From Hippophae tibetana (taxonomy: Eukaryota > Streptophyta > Magnoliopsida > Rosales > Elaeagnaceae): a DNA stretch of 64,000 nucleotides. Each line of letters opens with the position of its first letter. Position 1 is the stretch's first letter. The DNA is taken from assembly GCA_037013495.1 (NCBI GenBank), contig CM072810.1:26069843-26133842 (forward strand), read 5' to 3'. Of this stretch, positions 35,866-48,836 are shown piece after piece. Below the pieces are notes generated by a model, which was not told where the DNA came from, did no database searches, and saw only the letters and a list, made by a program, of their open reading frames with translations. A program made the translations under genes and the position numbers.

Positions 35866-38800
35866 TTGAGATTAGAGTCATCATTTCTAACAATTGGGTC
35901 AAAAACATGTTCGCTCGGACCTCTATCCTTGATGTCTTATGAGCCAAGTTTTCTCCCTTCTCGAAAGTATATTACTCCCTTCTTGGCCACTAGTGATGTA
36001 GTTCGAAAGCCTGCCCAACAGATTCATTTAACAGTAAGTTCAATTGGCTTATACATGGACTTAAGCAAGGTAATTTGGCATGAAAATGATAAGGTAGTAT
36101 TGGAATGATTTTCTCAATCTAATTTTCTTTGCTAATAGGTCCACCCAAGTTTTAAAAGTAGTTGATTACGTTTGAAAAATATGCAAAGACTTTGTCCAAT
36201 GTTTCATCCTCTTGCATGATATAGATTTCAAAATTTCCATTCAACTATATAATTCTAGATTTATTTTATCGTTGATATGCCTATATGAGTGGTCTCCAAA
36301 ATATTTCATGTTCTTTTGAAGAAGTTTAATTTTAAATTCAACTTAATAATCATTTTGGAGCTCGAATTACCTTTTTTTTAATATCCCTAAAAAAGGGTCT
36401 CTTCTTCCTATGAAATTTAGTAAATCTCACGGAAAGTAGAGCCACTTTCTCTTCATTGAGATTAGAATCATCATTTCTAACCATTGGGTCAAAAACATGT
36501 TCTCTCGTACCACTATCCTTGATGTCTTAAGAGCCAAGTTCTCTCTCTTCTCGAAAGTATATTACTCTCATCTCGGCCACTAGTGATGCTGTTTGAATGC
36601 CTGCCCAACAGATTCATTTCACAGTAAGTTCAATTGGCGTATACATTGAATTAAGAAAGGTAATTTGGCACGAAAATGATAAGGTAGTATTGGAATGATT
36701 TTCTCAATCTAATTTTCTTTGCTAATAGGTCCACCCAAGTTTTAAAAGTAGTTGATTACGTTTGAAAAATATGCAATGACTTTGTCCAAAGTTTCATCCT
36801 CTTGCATGATATAGATTTCAAAATTTCCATTCAACTATATAATTCTAGATTTATTTTATCGTTGATATGCCTATATGAGTGGTCTCCAAAATGTTTCATG
36901 TACTTTTGAAGAAGTTTAATTTTAAATTCAACTTAATAATCATTTCAGAGCTCGAATTACCTTTTTTTTAATATCCCTGAAAAAGGGTCTCTTCTTCCTA
37001 TGAAATTTAGTAAATCTCACGGCAAGTAGAGCCACTTTCTCTTCATTGAGATAAGAGTCATCATTTCTAACAATTGGGTTAAAAACATGTTCGCTCGGAC
37101 CACTATCCTTGATGTATTAAGAGCCAAGTTCTCTTCCTTCTCAAAAGTATATTACTCTCATCTTGGCCACTAATGATGTAGTTCGAATGCCTGCCCAACA
37201 TATTCATTTTACAGTAAGTTCAATTGGCTTATACATGGACTTAAGAAAGGTAATTTGGCATGAAAATGATAAGGTAGTATTGGAATGATTTTCTCAATCT
37301 AATATTCTTTGCTAATAGGTCCACCCAAGTTTTAAAAGTAGTTGATTACGTTTGAAAAATATGCAAAGACTTTGTCCAAAGTTTCATCCTCTTGCATGAT
37401 ATAGATTTCAAAATTTCTATTCAACTATATAATTCTAGATTTATTTCATCGTTGAAATGCCTATAATAGTTCTATCCAAAATGTTTCATGTTCTTTTGAA
37501 GAAGGTTAATTTTAAATTCAACTTAATAATCATTTTAGAGCTCGAATTACCTTTTTTTTAATATCCCAGAAAAAGGGACTCTTCTTCCTATGAAGTTTAG
37601 TAAATCTCCCGGCTAGTAGAGCCACTTTCTCTTCATTCAGATAAGAGTCATCATTTCTAACAATTGGGTTAAAAACATGTTCGCTCGGACCACTATCCTT
37701 GATGTATTAAGAGCCAAGTTCTCTTCCTTCTCAAAAGTATATTACTCTCATCTTGGCCACTAATGATGTAGTTCGAATGCCTGCCCAACATATTCATTTT
37801 ACAGTAAGTTCAATTGCCTTATACATGGACTTAAGAAAGGTAATTTGGCATGAAAATGATAAGGTAGTATTGGAATGATTTTCTCAATCTAATATTCTTT
37901 GCTAATAGGTCCACCCAAGTTTTAAAAGTAGTTGATTACGTTTGAAAAATATGCAAAGACTTTGTCCAAAGTTTCATCCTCTTGCATGATATAGATTTCA
38001 AAATTTCTATTCAACTATATAATTCTAGATTTATTTCATCGTTAAAATGCCTATAATAGTGCTATCCAAAATGTTTCATGTTCTTTTGAAGAAGGTTAAT
38101 TTTAAATTCAACTTAATAATCATTTTAGAGCTCGAATTACCTTTTTTTTAATATCCCTGAAAAAGGGACTCTTCTTCCTATGAAGTTTAGTAAATCTCCC
38201 GGCTAGTAGTGCCACTTTCTCTTCATTGATATTAGAGTCATCATTTCTAACAATTGGGTTAAAAACATGTTCGCTCGGACCAGTATCCTTGATGTCTTAT
38301 GAGCCAAGTTCTCTCCCTTCTCGAAAGTATATTACTCTCATCTTGGCCACTAGTGATGTAGTTCAAATGCCGGCCCAACATATTCGTTTAACAGTAAGTT
38401 CAATTGGCTTATACATGGACTTAAGCAAGGTAATTTGGCATGAAAATGATAAGGTAGTATTGGAATGATTTTCTCAATCTAATTTTCTTTGGTAATAGGT
38501 CCAACCATGTTTTAAAAGAAGTTGATTACGTTTGAAAAATATGCAAAGACTTTGTCCAAAGTTTCATCCTCTTGCATGATATAGATTTCAAAATTTCCAT
38601 TCAACTATATAATTCTAGATTTATTTTATCGTTGATATGCCTATATGAGTGGTCTCCAAAATGTTTCATGTTCTTTTGAAGAAGTTTAATTTTAAATTCA
38701 ACTTAATAATCATTTTAGAGCTCGAATTACCTTTTTTTTAATATCCCTGAAAAAGGGACTCTTCTTCCTATGAAGTTTAGTAAATCTCCCGGCTAGTAGT

Positions 38801-39404
38801 GCCACTTTCTCTTCATTAATATTAGAGTCATCATTTCTAACAATTGGGTTAAAAACATGTTCGCTCGGACCACTATCCTTGATGTCTTAAGAGCCAAGTT
38901 CTCTCCCTTCTCGAAAGTATATTACTCTCATCTTGGCCACTAGTGATGTAGTTCGAATGCCTGCCCAACATATTCGTTTAACAGTAAGTTCAATTGGCTT
39001 ATACATGGATTAAGCAAGGTAATTTGGCATGAAAATGATAAGGTAGTATTGGAATGATTTTCTCAATCTAATTTTCTTTGCTAATAGGTCCACCCATGTT
39101 TTAAAAGAAGTTGATTACGTTTGAAAAATATGCAAAGACTTTGTCCAAAGTTTCATCCTCTTGCATGATATAGATTTCAAAATTTCCATTCAACTATATA
39201 ATTCTAGATTTATTTTATCGTTGATATGCCTATATGAGTGGTCTCCAAAATGTTTCATGTTCTTTTGAAGAAGTTTAATTTTAAATTCAACTTAATAATC
39301 ATTTTAGAGCTCGAATTACCTTTTTTTTAATATCCCTGAAAAAGGGACTCTTCTTCCTATGAAGTTTAGTAAATCTCCCGGCTAGTAGTGCCACTTTCTC
39401 TTCA
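35866..39404 (+). repeat. HOR unit of 6 monomers, copy 2 (K-U-T-T-S-S)
   Basis: Monomers start at 35866, 36456, 37046, 37636, 38226 and 38816, each exactly 3,539 bp after its partner in 32327-35865. About a dozen differences were seen by eye over 3.5 kb, such as 'cccttcttgg' for 'cacttcttgg', 'cccagaaaaa' for 'ccctgaaaaa', 'cattcagataag' for 'cattgagataag' and 'tagttcg' for 'tagtacg'. The one-base deletion in the sixth monomer is shared (near 39009). This is a recent tandem duplication of a whole HOR unit. Confidence 0.87.
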
Positions 39405-40582
39405 TTGATATTAGAGTCATCATTTCTAACAATTGGGTTAAAAACATGTTCGCTCGGACCTCTATCCTTGATGTCTTATGAGCCAAGTTCTCTCCCTTCT
39501 CGAAAGTATATTACTCTCATCTTGGCCACTAGTGATGTAGTTCGAATGCCTGCCCAACATATTCGTTTAACAGTAAGTTCAATTGGCTTATACATGGACT
39601 TAAGCAAGGTAATTTGGCATGAAAATGATAAGGTAGTATTGGAATGATTTTCTCAATCTAATTTTCTTTGGTAATAGGTCCACCCATGTTTTAAAAGAAG
39701 TTGATTACGTTTGAAAAATATGCAAAGACTTTGTCCAAAGTTTCATCCTCTTGCATGATATAGATTTCAAAATTTCCATTCAACTATATAATTCTAGATT
39801 TATTTTATCGTTGATATGCCTATATGAGTGGTCTCCAAAACGTTTCATGTTCTTTTGAAGAAGTTTAATTTTAAATTCAACTTAATAATCATTTTAGAGC
39901 TCGAATTAACTTTTTTTTAATATCCCTGAAAAAGGGTCTCTTCTTCCTATGAAATTTAGTAAATCTCACGGCAAGTAGAGCCACTTTCTCTTCATTGAGA
40001 TAAGAGTCATCATTTCTAACAATTGGGTTAAAAACATGTTCGCTCGGACCACTATCCTTGATGTCTTATGAGCCAAGTTTTCTCCATTCTCGAAAGTATA
40101 TTACTCTCTTCTTGGCCACTAGTGATGTAGTTCGAAAGTCTGCCCAACAGATTCATTTAACAGTAAGTTCAATTGGCTTATACATGGACTTAGCAAGGTA
40201 ATTTGGCATGAAAATGATAAGGTAGTATTGGAATGATTTTCTCAATCTAATTTTCTTTGCTAATAGGTCCACCCATGTTTTAAAAGTAGTTGATTACGTT
40301 TGAAAAATATGCAAAGACTTTGTCCAAAGTTTCATCCTCTTGCATCATATAGATTTCAAAATTTCCATTCAACTATATAATTCTACATTTATTTTATCGT
40401 TTAAATGCCTATATGAGTGCTCTCCAAAATATTTCATGTTCTTTTGAAGAATTTTAATTTTAAATTCAACTTAATAATCATTTTAGAGCTCTAATTACCT
40501 TTTTTTAATATCCCTAAAAAAGGGTCTCTTCTTCCTATGAAATTTAGAAAATCTCACGGCAAGTAGACCCACTTTCTCTTCA
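39405..40582 (+). repeat. Two linking monomers (S, V)
   Basis: The monomer at 39405 is class S with 'cggacctctatcc' and an intact TATGAG, so its front is partly K-like. The monomer at 39995 is class V: 'tccattctcg', 'cgaaagtctgccc' and a one-base deletion giving 'ggacttagcaagg' near 40190. V returns at 44712 and 46480 with the same deletion, so these share a recent ancestor. With T7 and the deletion, V is only 588 bp. Confidence 0.8.
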
Positions 40583-43500
40583 TTGAGATTAGAGTCATCA
40601 TTTCTAACAATTGGGTCAAAAACATGTTCGCTCGGACCTCTATCCTTGATGTCTTATGAGCCAAGTTTTCTCCCTTCTCGAAAGTATATTACTCTCTTCT
40701 TGGCCACTAGTGATGTAGTTCGAAAGCCTGCCCAACAGATTCATTTAACCGTAAGTTCAATTGGCTTATACATGGACTTAAGCAAGGTAATTTGGCATGA
40801 AAATGATAAGGTAGTATTGGAATGATTTTCTCAATCTAATTTTCTTTGCTAATAGGTGCACCCAAGTTTTAAAAGTAGTTGATTACGTTTGAAAAATATG
40901 CAAAGACTTTGTCCAAAGTTTCATCCTCTTGCATCATATAGATTTCAAAATTTCCATTCAACTATATAATTCTAGATTTATTTTATCGTTTAAATGCCTA
41001 TATGAGTGCTCTCCAAAATGTTTCATGTTCTTTTGAAGAAGTTTAATTTTAAATTCAACTTAATAATCATTTTACAGCTCGAATTACCTTTTTTTTAATA
41101 TCCCTGAAAAAGGGTCTCTTCTTCCTATGAAATTTAGTAAATCTCACGGCAAGAAGAGCCACTTTCTCTTCATTGAGATTAGAGTCATCATATCTAACAA
41201 TTGGGTTAAAAACATGTTCGCTCGGACCACTATCCTTGATGTCTTAAGTGCCAAGTTCTCTCCCTTCTCGAAAGTATATTACTCTCATCTTGGCCACTAG
41301 TGATGTAGTTCGAAAGCCTGCCCAACCGATTCATTTAACAGTAAGTTCAATTGGCTTATACATGGACTTAAGCAAGGTAATTTGGCATGAAAATGATAAG
41401 GTAGTATTGGAATGATTTTCTCAATCTAATTTTCTTTGCTAATAGGTCCACCCATGTTTTAAAAGAAGTTGATTATGTTTGAAAAATATGCAAAGACCTT
41501 GTCCAAAGTTTCATCCTCTTGCATGATATAGATTTCAAAATTTCCATTCAACTATATAATTCTAGATTTATTTTATCGTTGATATGCCTATATGAGTGGT
41601 CTCCAAAATGTTTCATGTTCTTTTGAAGAAGTTTAATTTTAAATTCAACTTAATAATCATTTTAGAGCTCGAATTACCTTTTTTTTAATATCCCTAAAAA
41701 ACCGTCTCTTCTTCCTATGAAATTTAGTAAATCTCACGGCAAGTAGAGCCACTTTCTCTTCATTGAGATTAGAGTCATCATTTCTAACAATTGGGTTAAA
41801 AACATGTTCGCTCGGACCACTATCCTTGATGTCTTAAGAGCCAAGTTCTCTCCCTTCTCGAAAGTATATTACTCTCATCTTGGCCACTAGTGCTGTAGTT
41901 CGAATGCCTTCCCAACATATTCGTTTAACAGTAAGTTCAATTGGCTTGTACATGGAATTAAGCAAGGTAATTTGGCATGAAAATGATAAGGTAGTATTGG
42001 AAAGATTTTCTCAATATAATTTTCTTTGCTAATAGGTCCACCCATGTTTTAAAAGTAGTTGATTACGTTTGAAAAATATGAAAAGACTTTGTCCAAAGTT
42101 TCATCCTCTTGCATGATATAGATTTCAAAATTTCCATTCAACTATATAATTCTAGATTTATTTTATCGTTGATATGCCTATATGAGTGGTCTCCAAAATG
42201 TTTCATGTTCTTTTGAAGAAGTTTAATTTTAAATTCAACTTAATAATCATTTTAGAGCTCGAATTACCTTTTTTTTAATATCCCTAAAAAACCGTCTCTT
42301 CTTCCTATGAAATTTAGTAAATCTCACGGCAAGTAGAGCCACTTTCTCTTCATTGAGATTAGAGTCATCATTTCTAACAATTGGGTTAAAAACATGTTCG
42401 CTCGGACCACTATCCTTGATGTCTTAAGAGCCAAGTTCTCTCCCTTCTCGAAAGTATATTACTCTCATCTTGGCCACTAGTGCTGTAGTTCGAATGCCTT
42501 CCCAACATATTCGTTTAACAGTAAGTTCAATTGGCTTGTACATGGAATTAAGCAAGGTAATTTGGCATGAAAATGATAAGGTAGTATTGGAAAGATTTTC
42601 TCAATATAATTTTCTTTGCTAATAGGTCCACCCATGTTTTAAAAGTAGTTGATTACGTTTGAAAAATATGCAAAGACTTTGTCCAAAGTTTCATCCTCTT
42701 GCATCATATAGATTTCAAAATTTCCATTCAACTATATAATTCTACATTTATTTTATCGTTGATATGCCTATATGAGTGGTCTCCAAAATGTTTCATGTTC
42801 TTTTGAAGAAGTTTAATTTTAAATTCAACTTAATAATCATTTTAGAGCTCGAATTACCTTTTTTTTAATATCCCTAAAAAACCGTCTCTTCTTCCTATGA
42901 AATTTAGTAAATCTCACGGCAAGTAGAGCCACTTTCTCTTCATTGAGATTAGAGTCATCATTTCTAACAATTGGGTTAAAAACATGTTCGCTCGGACCAC
43001 TATCCTTGATGTCTTAAGAGCCAAGTTCTCTCCCTTCTCGAAAGTATATTACTCTCATCTTGGCCACTAGTGCTGTAGTTCGAATGCCATCCCAACATAT
43101 TCGTTTAACAGTAAGTTCAATTGGCTTATACATGGACTTAAGCAAGGTAATTTGGAATGAAAATGATAAGGTAGTATTGGAATGATTTTCTCAATCTAAT
43201 TTTCTTTACTAATAGGTCCACCCATGTTTTAAAAGAAGTTGATTACGTTTGAAAAATATGCAAAGACTTTGTCCAAAGTTTCATCCTCTTGCATGATATA
43301 GATTTCAAAGTTTCCTTTCAACTATATAATTCTAGATTTATTTTATCGTTGATATGCCTATATGAGTGGTCTCCAAAATGTTTCATGTTCTTTTGAAGAA
43401 GTTTAATTTTAAATTCAACTTAATAATCATTTTAGAGCTCGAATTACCTTTTTTTTAATATCCCTAAAAAACCGTCTCTTCTTCCTATGAAATTTAGTAA

Positions 43501-44121
43501 ATCTCACGGCAAGTAGAGCCACTTTCTCTTCATTGAGATTAGAGTCATCATTTCTAACAATTGGGTTAAAAACATGTTCGCTCGGACCACTATCCTTGAT
43601 GTCTTAAGAGCCAAGTTCTCTCCCTTCTCGAAAGTATATTACTCTCATCTTGGCCACTAGTGCTGTAGTTCGAATGCCTGCCCAACAGATTCATTTAACA
43701 GTAAGTTCAATTGGCTTGTACATGGAATTAAGCAAGGTAATTTGGCATGAAAATGATAAGGTAGTATTGGAAAGATTTTCTCAATATAATTTTCTTTGCT
43801 AATAGGTCCACCCATGTTTTAAAAGTAGTTGATTACGTTTGAAAAATATGTAAAGACTTTGTCCAAAGTTTCATCCTCTTGCATGATATAGATTTCAAAA
43901 TTTCCATTCAACTATATAATTCTAGATTTATTTTATCGTTGATATGCCTATATGAGTGGTCTCCAAAATGTTTCATGTTCTTTTGAAGAAGTTTAATTTT
44001 AAATTCAACTTAATAATCATTTTAGAGCTCGAATTACCTTTTTTTAATATCCCTAAAAAAGGGTCTCTTCTTCCTATGAAATTTAGTAAATATCACGGCA
44101 AGTAGACCCACTTTCTCTTCA
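40583..44121 (+). repeat. HOR unit of 6 monomers (K-W-G-G-G-G)
   Basis: Monomers start at 40583 (K), 41173 (W, with 'catatctaac' and 'gcccaaccgattc'), 41763, 42353, 42943 and 43533 (all G). The four G copies sit at exactly 590-bp spacing. The 41763 and 42353 copies are nearly identical, sharing 'gccttcccaac' and 'ggaaagattttc'. The 42943 copy has 'gccatcccaac' and a different middle; the 43533 copy has 'cctgcccaacagattc' but keeps 'ggaaagattttc'. This looks like single-monomer amplification followed by patchy exchange. Confidence 0.82.
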
Positions 44122-47067
44122 TTGAGATTAGAGTCATCATTTCTAACAATTGGGTCAAAAACATGTTCGCTCGGACCTCTATCCTTGATGTCTTATGAGC
44201 CAAGTTTTATCCCTTCTCGAAAGTATATTACTCTCTTCTTGGCCACTAGTGATGTAGTTCGAAAGCCTACCCAACAGATTCATTTAACAGTAAGTTCAAT
44301 TGGCTTATACATGGACTTAAGCAAGGTAATTTGCCATGAAAATGATAAGGTAGTATTGGAATGATTTTCTCAATCTAATTTTCTTTGCTAATAGGTCCAC
44401 CCAAGTTTTAAAAGTAGTTGATTACGTTTGAAAAATATGCAAAGACTTTGTCCAAAGTTTCATCCTCTTGCATGATATAGATTTCAAAATTTCCATTCAA
44501 CTATATAATTCTAGATTTATTTTATCGTTGATATGCCTATATGAGTGGTCTCCAAAATGTTTCATGTTCTTTTGAAGAAGTTTAATTTGAAATTCAACTT
44601 AATAATCATTTTAGAGCTCGAATTAACTTTTTTGTAATATCCCTGAAAAAGGGTCTCTTCTTCCTATGAAATTTAGTAAATCTCACGGCAAGTAGAGCCA
44701 CTTTCTCTTCATTGAGATAAGAGTCATCATTTCTAACAATTGGGTTAAAAACATGTTCGCTCAGACCACTATCCTTGATGTCTTATGAGCCAAGTTTTCT
44801 CCATTCTCGAAAGTATATTACTCTCTTCTTGGCCACTAGTGATGTAGTTCGAAAGTCTGCCCAACAGATTCATTTAACAGTAAGTTCAATTGGCTTATAC
44901 ATGGACTTAGCAAGGTAATTTGGCATGAAAATGATAAGGTAGTATTGGAATGATTTTCTCAATCTAATTTTCTTTGCTAAAAGGTCCACCCATGTTTTAA
45001 AAGTAGTTGATTACGTTTGAAAAATATGCAAAGACTTTGTCCAAAGTTTCATCCTCTTGCATCATATAGATTTCAAAATTTCCATTCAACTATATAATTC
45101 TACATTTATTTTATCGTTTAAATGCATATATAAGTGCTCTCCAAAATGTTTCATGTTCTTTTGAAGAAGTTTAATTTTAAATTCAACTTAATAATCATTT
45201 TACAGCTCGAATTACCTTTTTTTTAATATCCCTGAAAAAGGGTCTCTTCTTCCTATGAAATTTAGTAAATCTCACGGCAAGAAGAGCCACTCTCTCTTCA
45301 TTGAGATTAGAGTCATCATATCTAACAATTGGGTTAAAAACATGTTCGCTCGGACCACTATCCTTGATGTCTTAAGAGCCAAGTTCTCTCCCTTCTCGAA
45401 AGTATATTACTCTCATCTTGGCCACTAGTGATGTAGTTCGAAAGCCTGCCCAACCGATTCATATAACAGTAAGTTCAATTGGCTTATACATGGACTTAAG
45501 CAAGGTAATTTGGCATGAAAATGATAAGGTAGTATTGGAATGATTTTCTCAATCTAATTTTCTTTGCTAATAGGTCCACCCATGTTTTAAAAGAAGTTGA
45601 TTACGTTTGAAAAATATGCAAAGACTTTGTCCAAAGTTTCATCCTCTTGCATGATATAGATTTCAAAATTTCCATTCAACTATATAATTCTAGATTTATT
45701 TTATCGTTGATATGCCTATATGAGTGGTCTCCAAAATGTTTCATGTTCTTTTGAAGAAGTTTAATTTTAAATTCAACTTAATAATCATTTTAGAGCTCGA
45801 ATTACCTTTTTTTTAATATCCCTAAAAAACCGTCTCTTCTTCCTATGAAATTTAGTAAATCTCACGGCAAGTAGACCCACTTTCTCTTCATTGAGATTAG
45901 AGTGATCATTTCTAACAATTGGGTCAAAAACATGTTCGCTGGGACCACTATCCTTGATGTCTTATGAGCCAAGTTTTATCCCTTCTCGAAAGTATATTAC
46001 TCTCTTCTTGGCCACTAGTGATGTAGTTCGAAAGCCTGCCCAACAGATTCATTTAACAGTAAGTTCAATTGGCTTATACATGGACTTAAGCAAGGTAATT
46101 TGCCATGAAAATGATAAGGTAGTATTGGAATGATTTTCTCAATCTAATTTTCTTTGCTAATAGGTCCACCCATGTTTTAAAAGTAGTTGCTTACGTTTGA
46201 AAAATATGCAAAGATTTTGTCGAAAGTTTCATCCTCTTGCATGATATAGATTTCAAAATTTCCATTCAACTATATAATTGTAGATTTATTTTATTGTTGA
46301 AATTCCTATATGAGTGGTCTCCAAAATGTTTCATGTTCTTTTGAAGAAGTTTAATTTTAAATTCAACTTAATAATCATTTTAGAGCTCGAATTACCTTTT
46401 TTTAATATCCCTAAAAAATTGTCTCTTCTTCCTATGAAATTTAGTAAATCACACGGCAAGTAGAGCCACTTTCTCTTCATTGAGATAAGAGTCATCATTT
46501 CTAACAATTGGGTTAAAAACATGTTCGCTCGGACCACTATCCTTGATGTCTTATGAGCCAAGTTTTCTCCATTCTCGAGAGTATATTACTCTCTTCTTGG
46601 CCACTAGTGATGTAGTTCGAAAGTCTGCCCAACAGATTCATTTAACAGTAAGTTCAATTGGCTTATACATGGACTTAGCAAGGTAATTTGGCATGAAAAT
46701 GATAAGGTAGTATTGGAATGATTTTCTCAATCTAATTTTCTTTGCTAATAGGTCCACCCATGTTTTAAAAGTAGTTGATTACGTTTGAAAAATATGCAAA
46801 GACTTTGTCCAAAGTTTCATCCTCTTGCATCATATAGATTTCAAAATTTCCATTCAACTATATAATTCTACATTTATTTTATCGTTTAAATGCCTATATG
46901 AGTGCTCTCCAAAATATTTCATGTTCTTTTGAAGAATTTTAATTTTAAATTCAACTTAATAATCATTTTAGAGCTCGAATTACCTTTTTTTAATATCCCT
47001 AAAAAAGGGTCTCTTCTTCCTATGAAATTTAGTAAATCTCACGGCAAGTAGACCCACTTTCTCTTCA
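44122..47067 (+). repeat. HOR unit of 5 monomers (K-V-W-K'-V)
   Basis: Monomers start at 44122, 44712, 45301, 45891 and 46480. Those at 44122 and 45891 are both K-like and share 'gttttatccc' and 'tttgccatgaaaatg'; 45891 has 'gagtgatc', which puts a TGA early in the forward frame. V copies at 44712 and 46480 share the 'cttagcaagg' deletion. So 44122-45300 and 45891-47067 are a K-V pair repeated three monomers apart. Confidence 0.8.
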
Positions 47068-48836
47068 TTGAGATTAGAGTCATCATTTCTAACAATTGGG
47101 TCAAAAACATGTTCGCTCGGACCTCTATCCTTGATGTCTTATGAGCCAAGTTTTCTCCCTTCTCGAAAGTATATTACTCTCTTCTTGGCCACTAGTGATG
47201 TAGTTCGAAAGCCTGCCCAACAGATTCATTTAACCGTAAGTTCAATTGGCTTATACATGGACTTAAGCAAGGTAATTTGGCATGAAAATGATAAGGTAGT
47301 ATTGGAATGATTTTCTCAATCTAATTTTCTTTGCTAATAGGTCCACCCAAGTTTTAAAAGTAGTTGATTACGTTTGAAAAATATGCAAAGACTTTGTCCA
47401 AAGTTTCATCCTCTTGCATCATATAGATTTCAAAATTTCCATTCAACTATATAATTCTAGATTTATTTTATCGTTTAAATGCATATATAAGTGCTCTCCA
47501 AAATGTTTCATGTTCTTTTGAAGAAGTTTAATTTTAAATTCAACTTAATAATCATTTTACAGCTCGAATTACCTTTTTTTTAATATCCCTGAAAAAGGGT
47601 CTCTTCTTCCTATGAAATTTAGTAAATCTCACGGCAAGAAGAGCCACTTTCTCTTCATTGAGATTAGAGTCATCATATCTAACAATTGGGTTAAAAACAT
47701 GTTCGCTCGGACCACTATCCTTGATGTCTTAAGAGCCAAGTTCTCTCCCTTCTCGAAAGTATATTACTCTCATCTTGGCCACTAGTGATGTAGTTCGAAT
47801 GCCTGCCCAACATATTCGTTTAACAGTAAGTTCAATTGGCTTATACATGGACTTAAGCAAGGTAATTTGGCATGAAAATGATAAGGTAGTATTGGAATGA
47901 TTTTCTCAATCTAATTTTCTTTGCTAATAGGTCCACCCATGTTTTAAAAGAAGTTGATTACGTTTGAAAAATATGCAAAGACTTTGTCCAAAGTTTCATC
48001 CTCTTGCATCATATAGATTTCAAAATTTCCATTCAACTATATAATTCTAGATTTATTTTATCGTTGATATGCCTATATGAGTGGTCTCCAAAATGTTTCA
48101 TGTTCTTTTGAAGAAGTTTAATTTTAAATTCAACTTAATAATCATTTTAGAGCTCGAATTACCTTTTTTTTAATATCCCTAAAAAACCGTCTCTTCTTCC
48201 TATGAAATTTAGTAAATCTCACGGAAAGTAGAGCCACTTTCTCTTCATTGAGATTAGAGTCATCATTTCTAACAATTGGGTTAAAAACATGTTCGCTCGG
48301 ACCACTATCCTTGATGTCTTAAGAGCCAAGTTCTCTCCCTTCTCGAAAGTATATTACTCTCATCTTGGCCACTAGTGATGTAGTTCGAATGCCTGCCCAA
48401 CATATTCATTTTATAGTCAGTTCAATTGGCTTGTACATGCAATTAAGCAAGGTAATTTGGCATGAAAATTATACGGTAGTATTGGAATGATTTTCTCATT
48501 CTAATTTTCTATACTAATAGGTCCACCCATGTTTTAAAAGTAGTTGATTACGTTTGAAAAATACGCAAAGACTTTGTCGAAAGTTTGATCCTCTTGCATG
48601 ATATAGATTTCAAAATTTCCATTCAACTATATAATTCTAGATTTATTTTATTGTTGAAATTCCTATATGAGTGGTCTCCAAAATGTTTCATGTTCATTTG
48701 AAGAAGTTTAATTTTAAATTCAACTTAATAATCATTTTAGAGCTCGAATTACCTTTTTTTAATATCCCTAAAAAAGGGTCTCTTCTTCCTATGAAATTTA
48801 GTAAATCTCACGGCAAGTAGACCCACCTTCTCTTCA
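47068..48836 (+). repeat. Trimer HOR copy 1 (K-W-Z)
   Basis: Monomers start at 47068 (K with 'tttaaccgtaag'), 47658 (W) and 48248 (Z). Z has 'attcattttatag', 'catgcaattaag', 'aaaattatacgg', 'ctcattctaattttctatac' and 'gtcgaaagtttgatcc'. The trimer is 1,769 bp. Confidence 0.85.
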
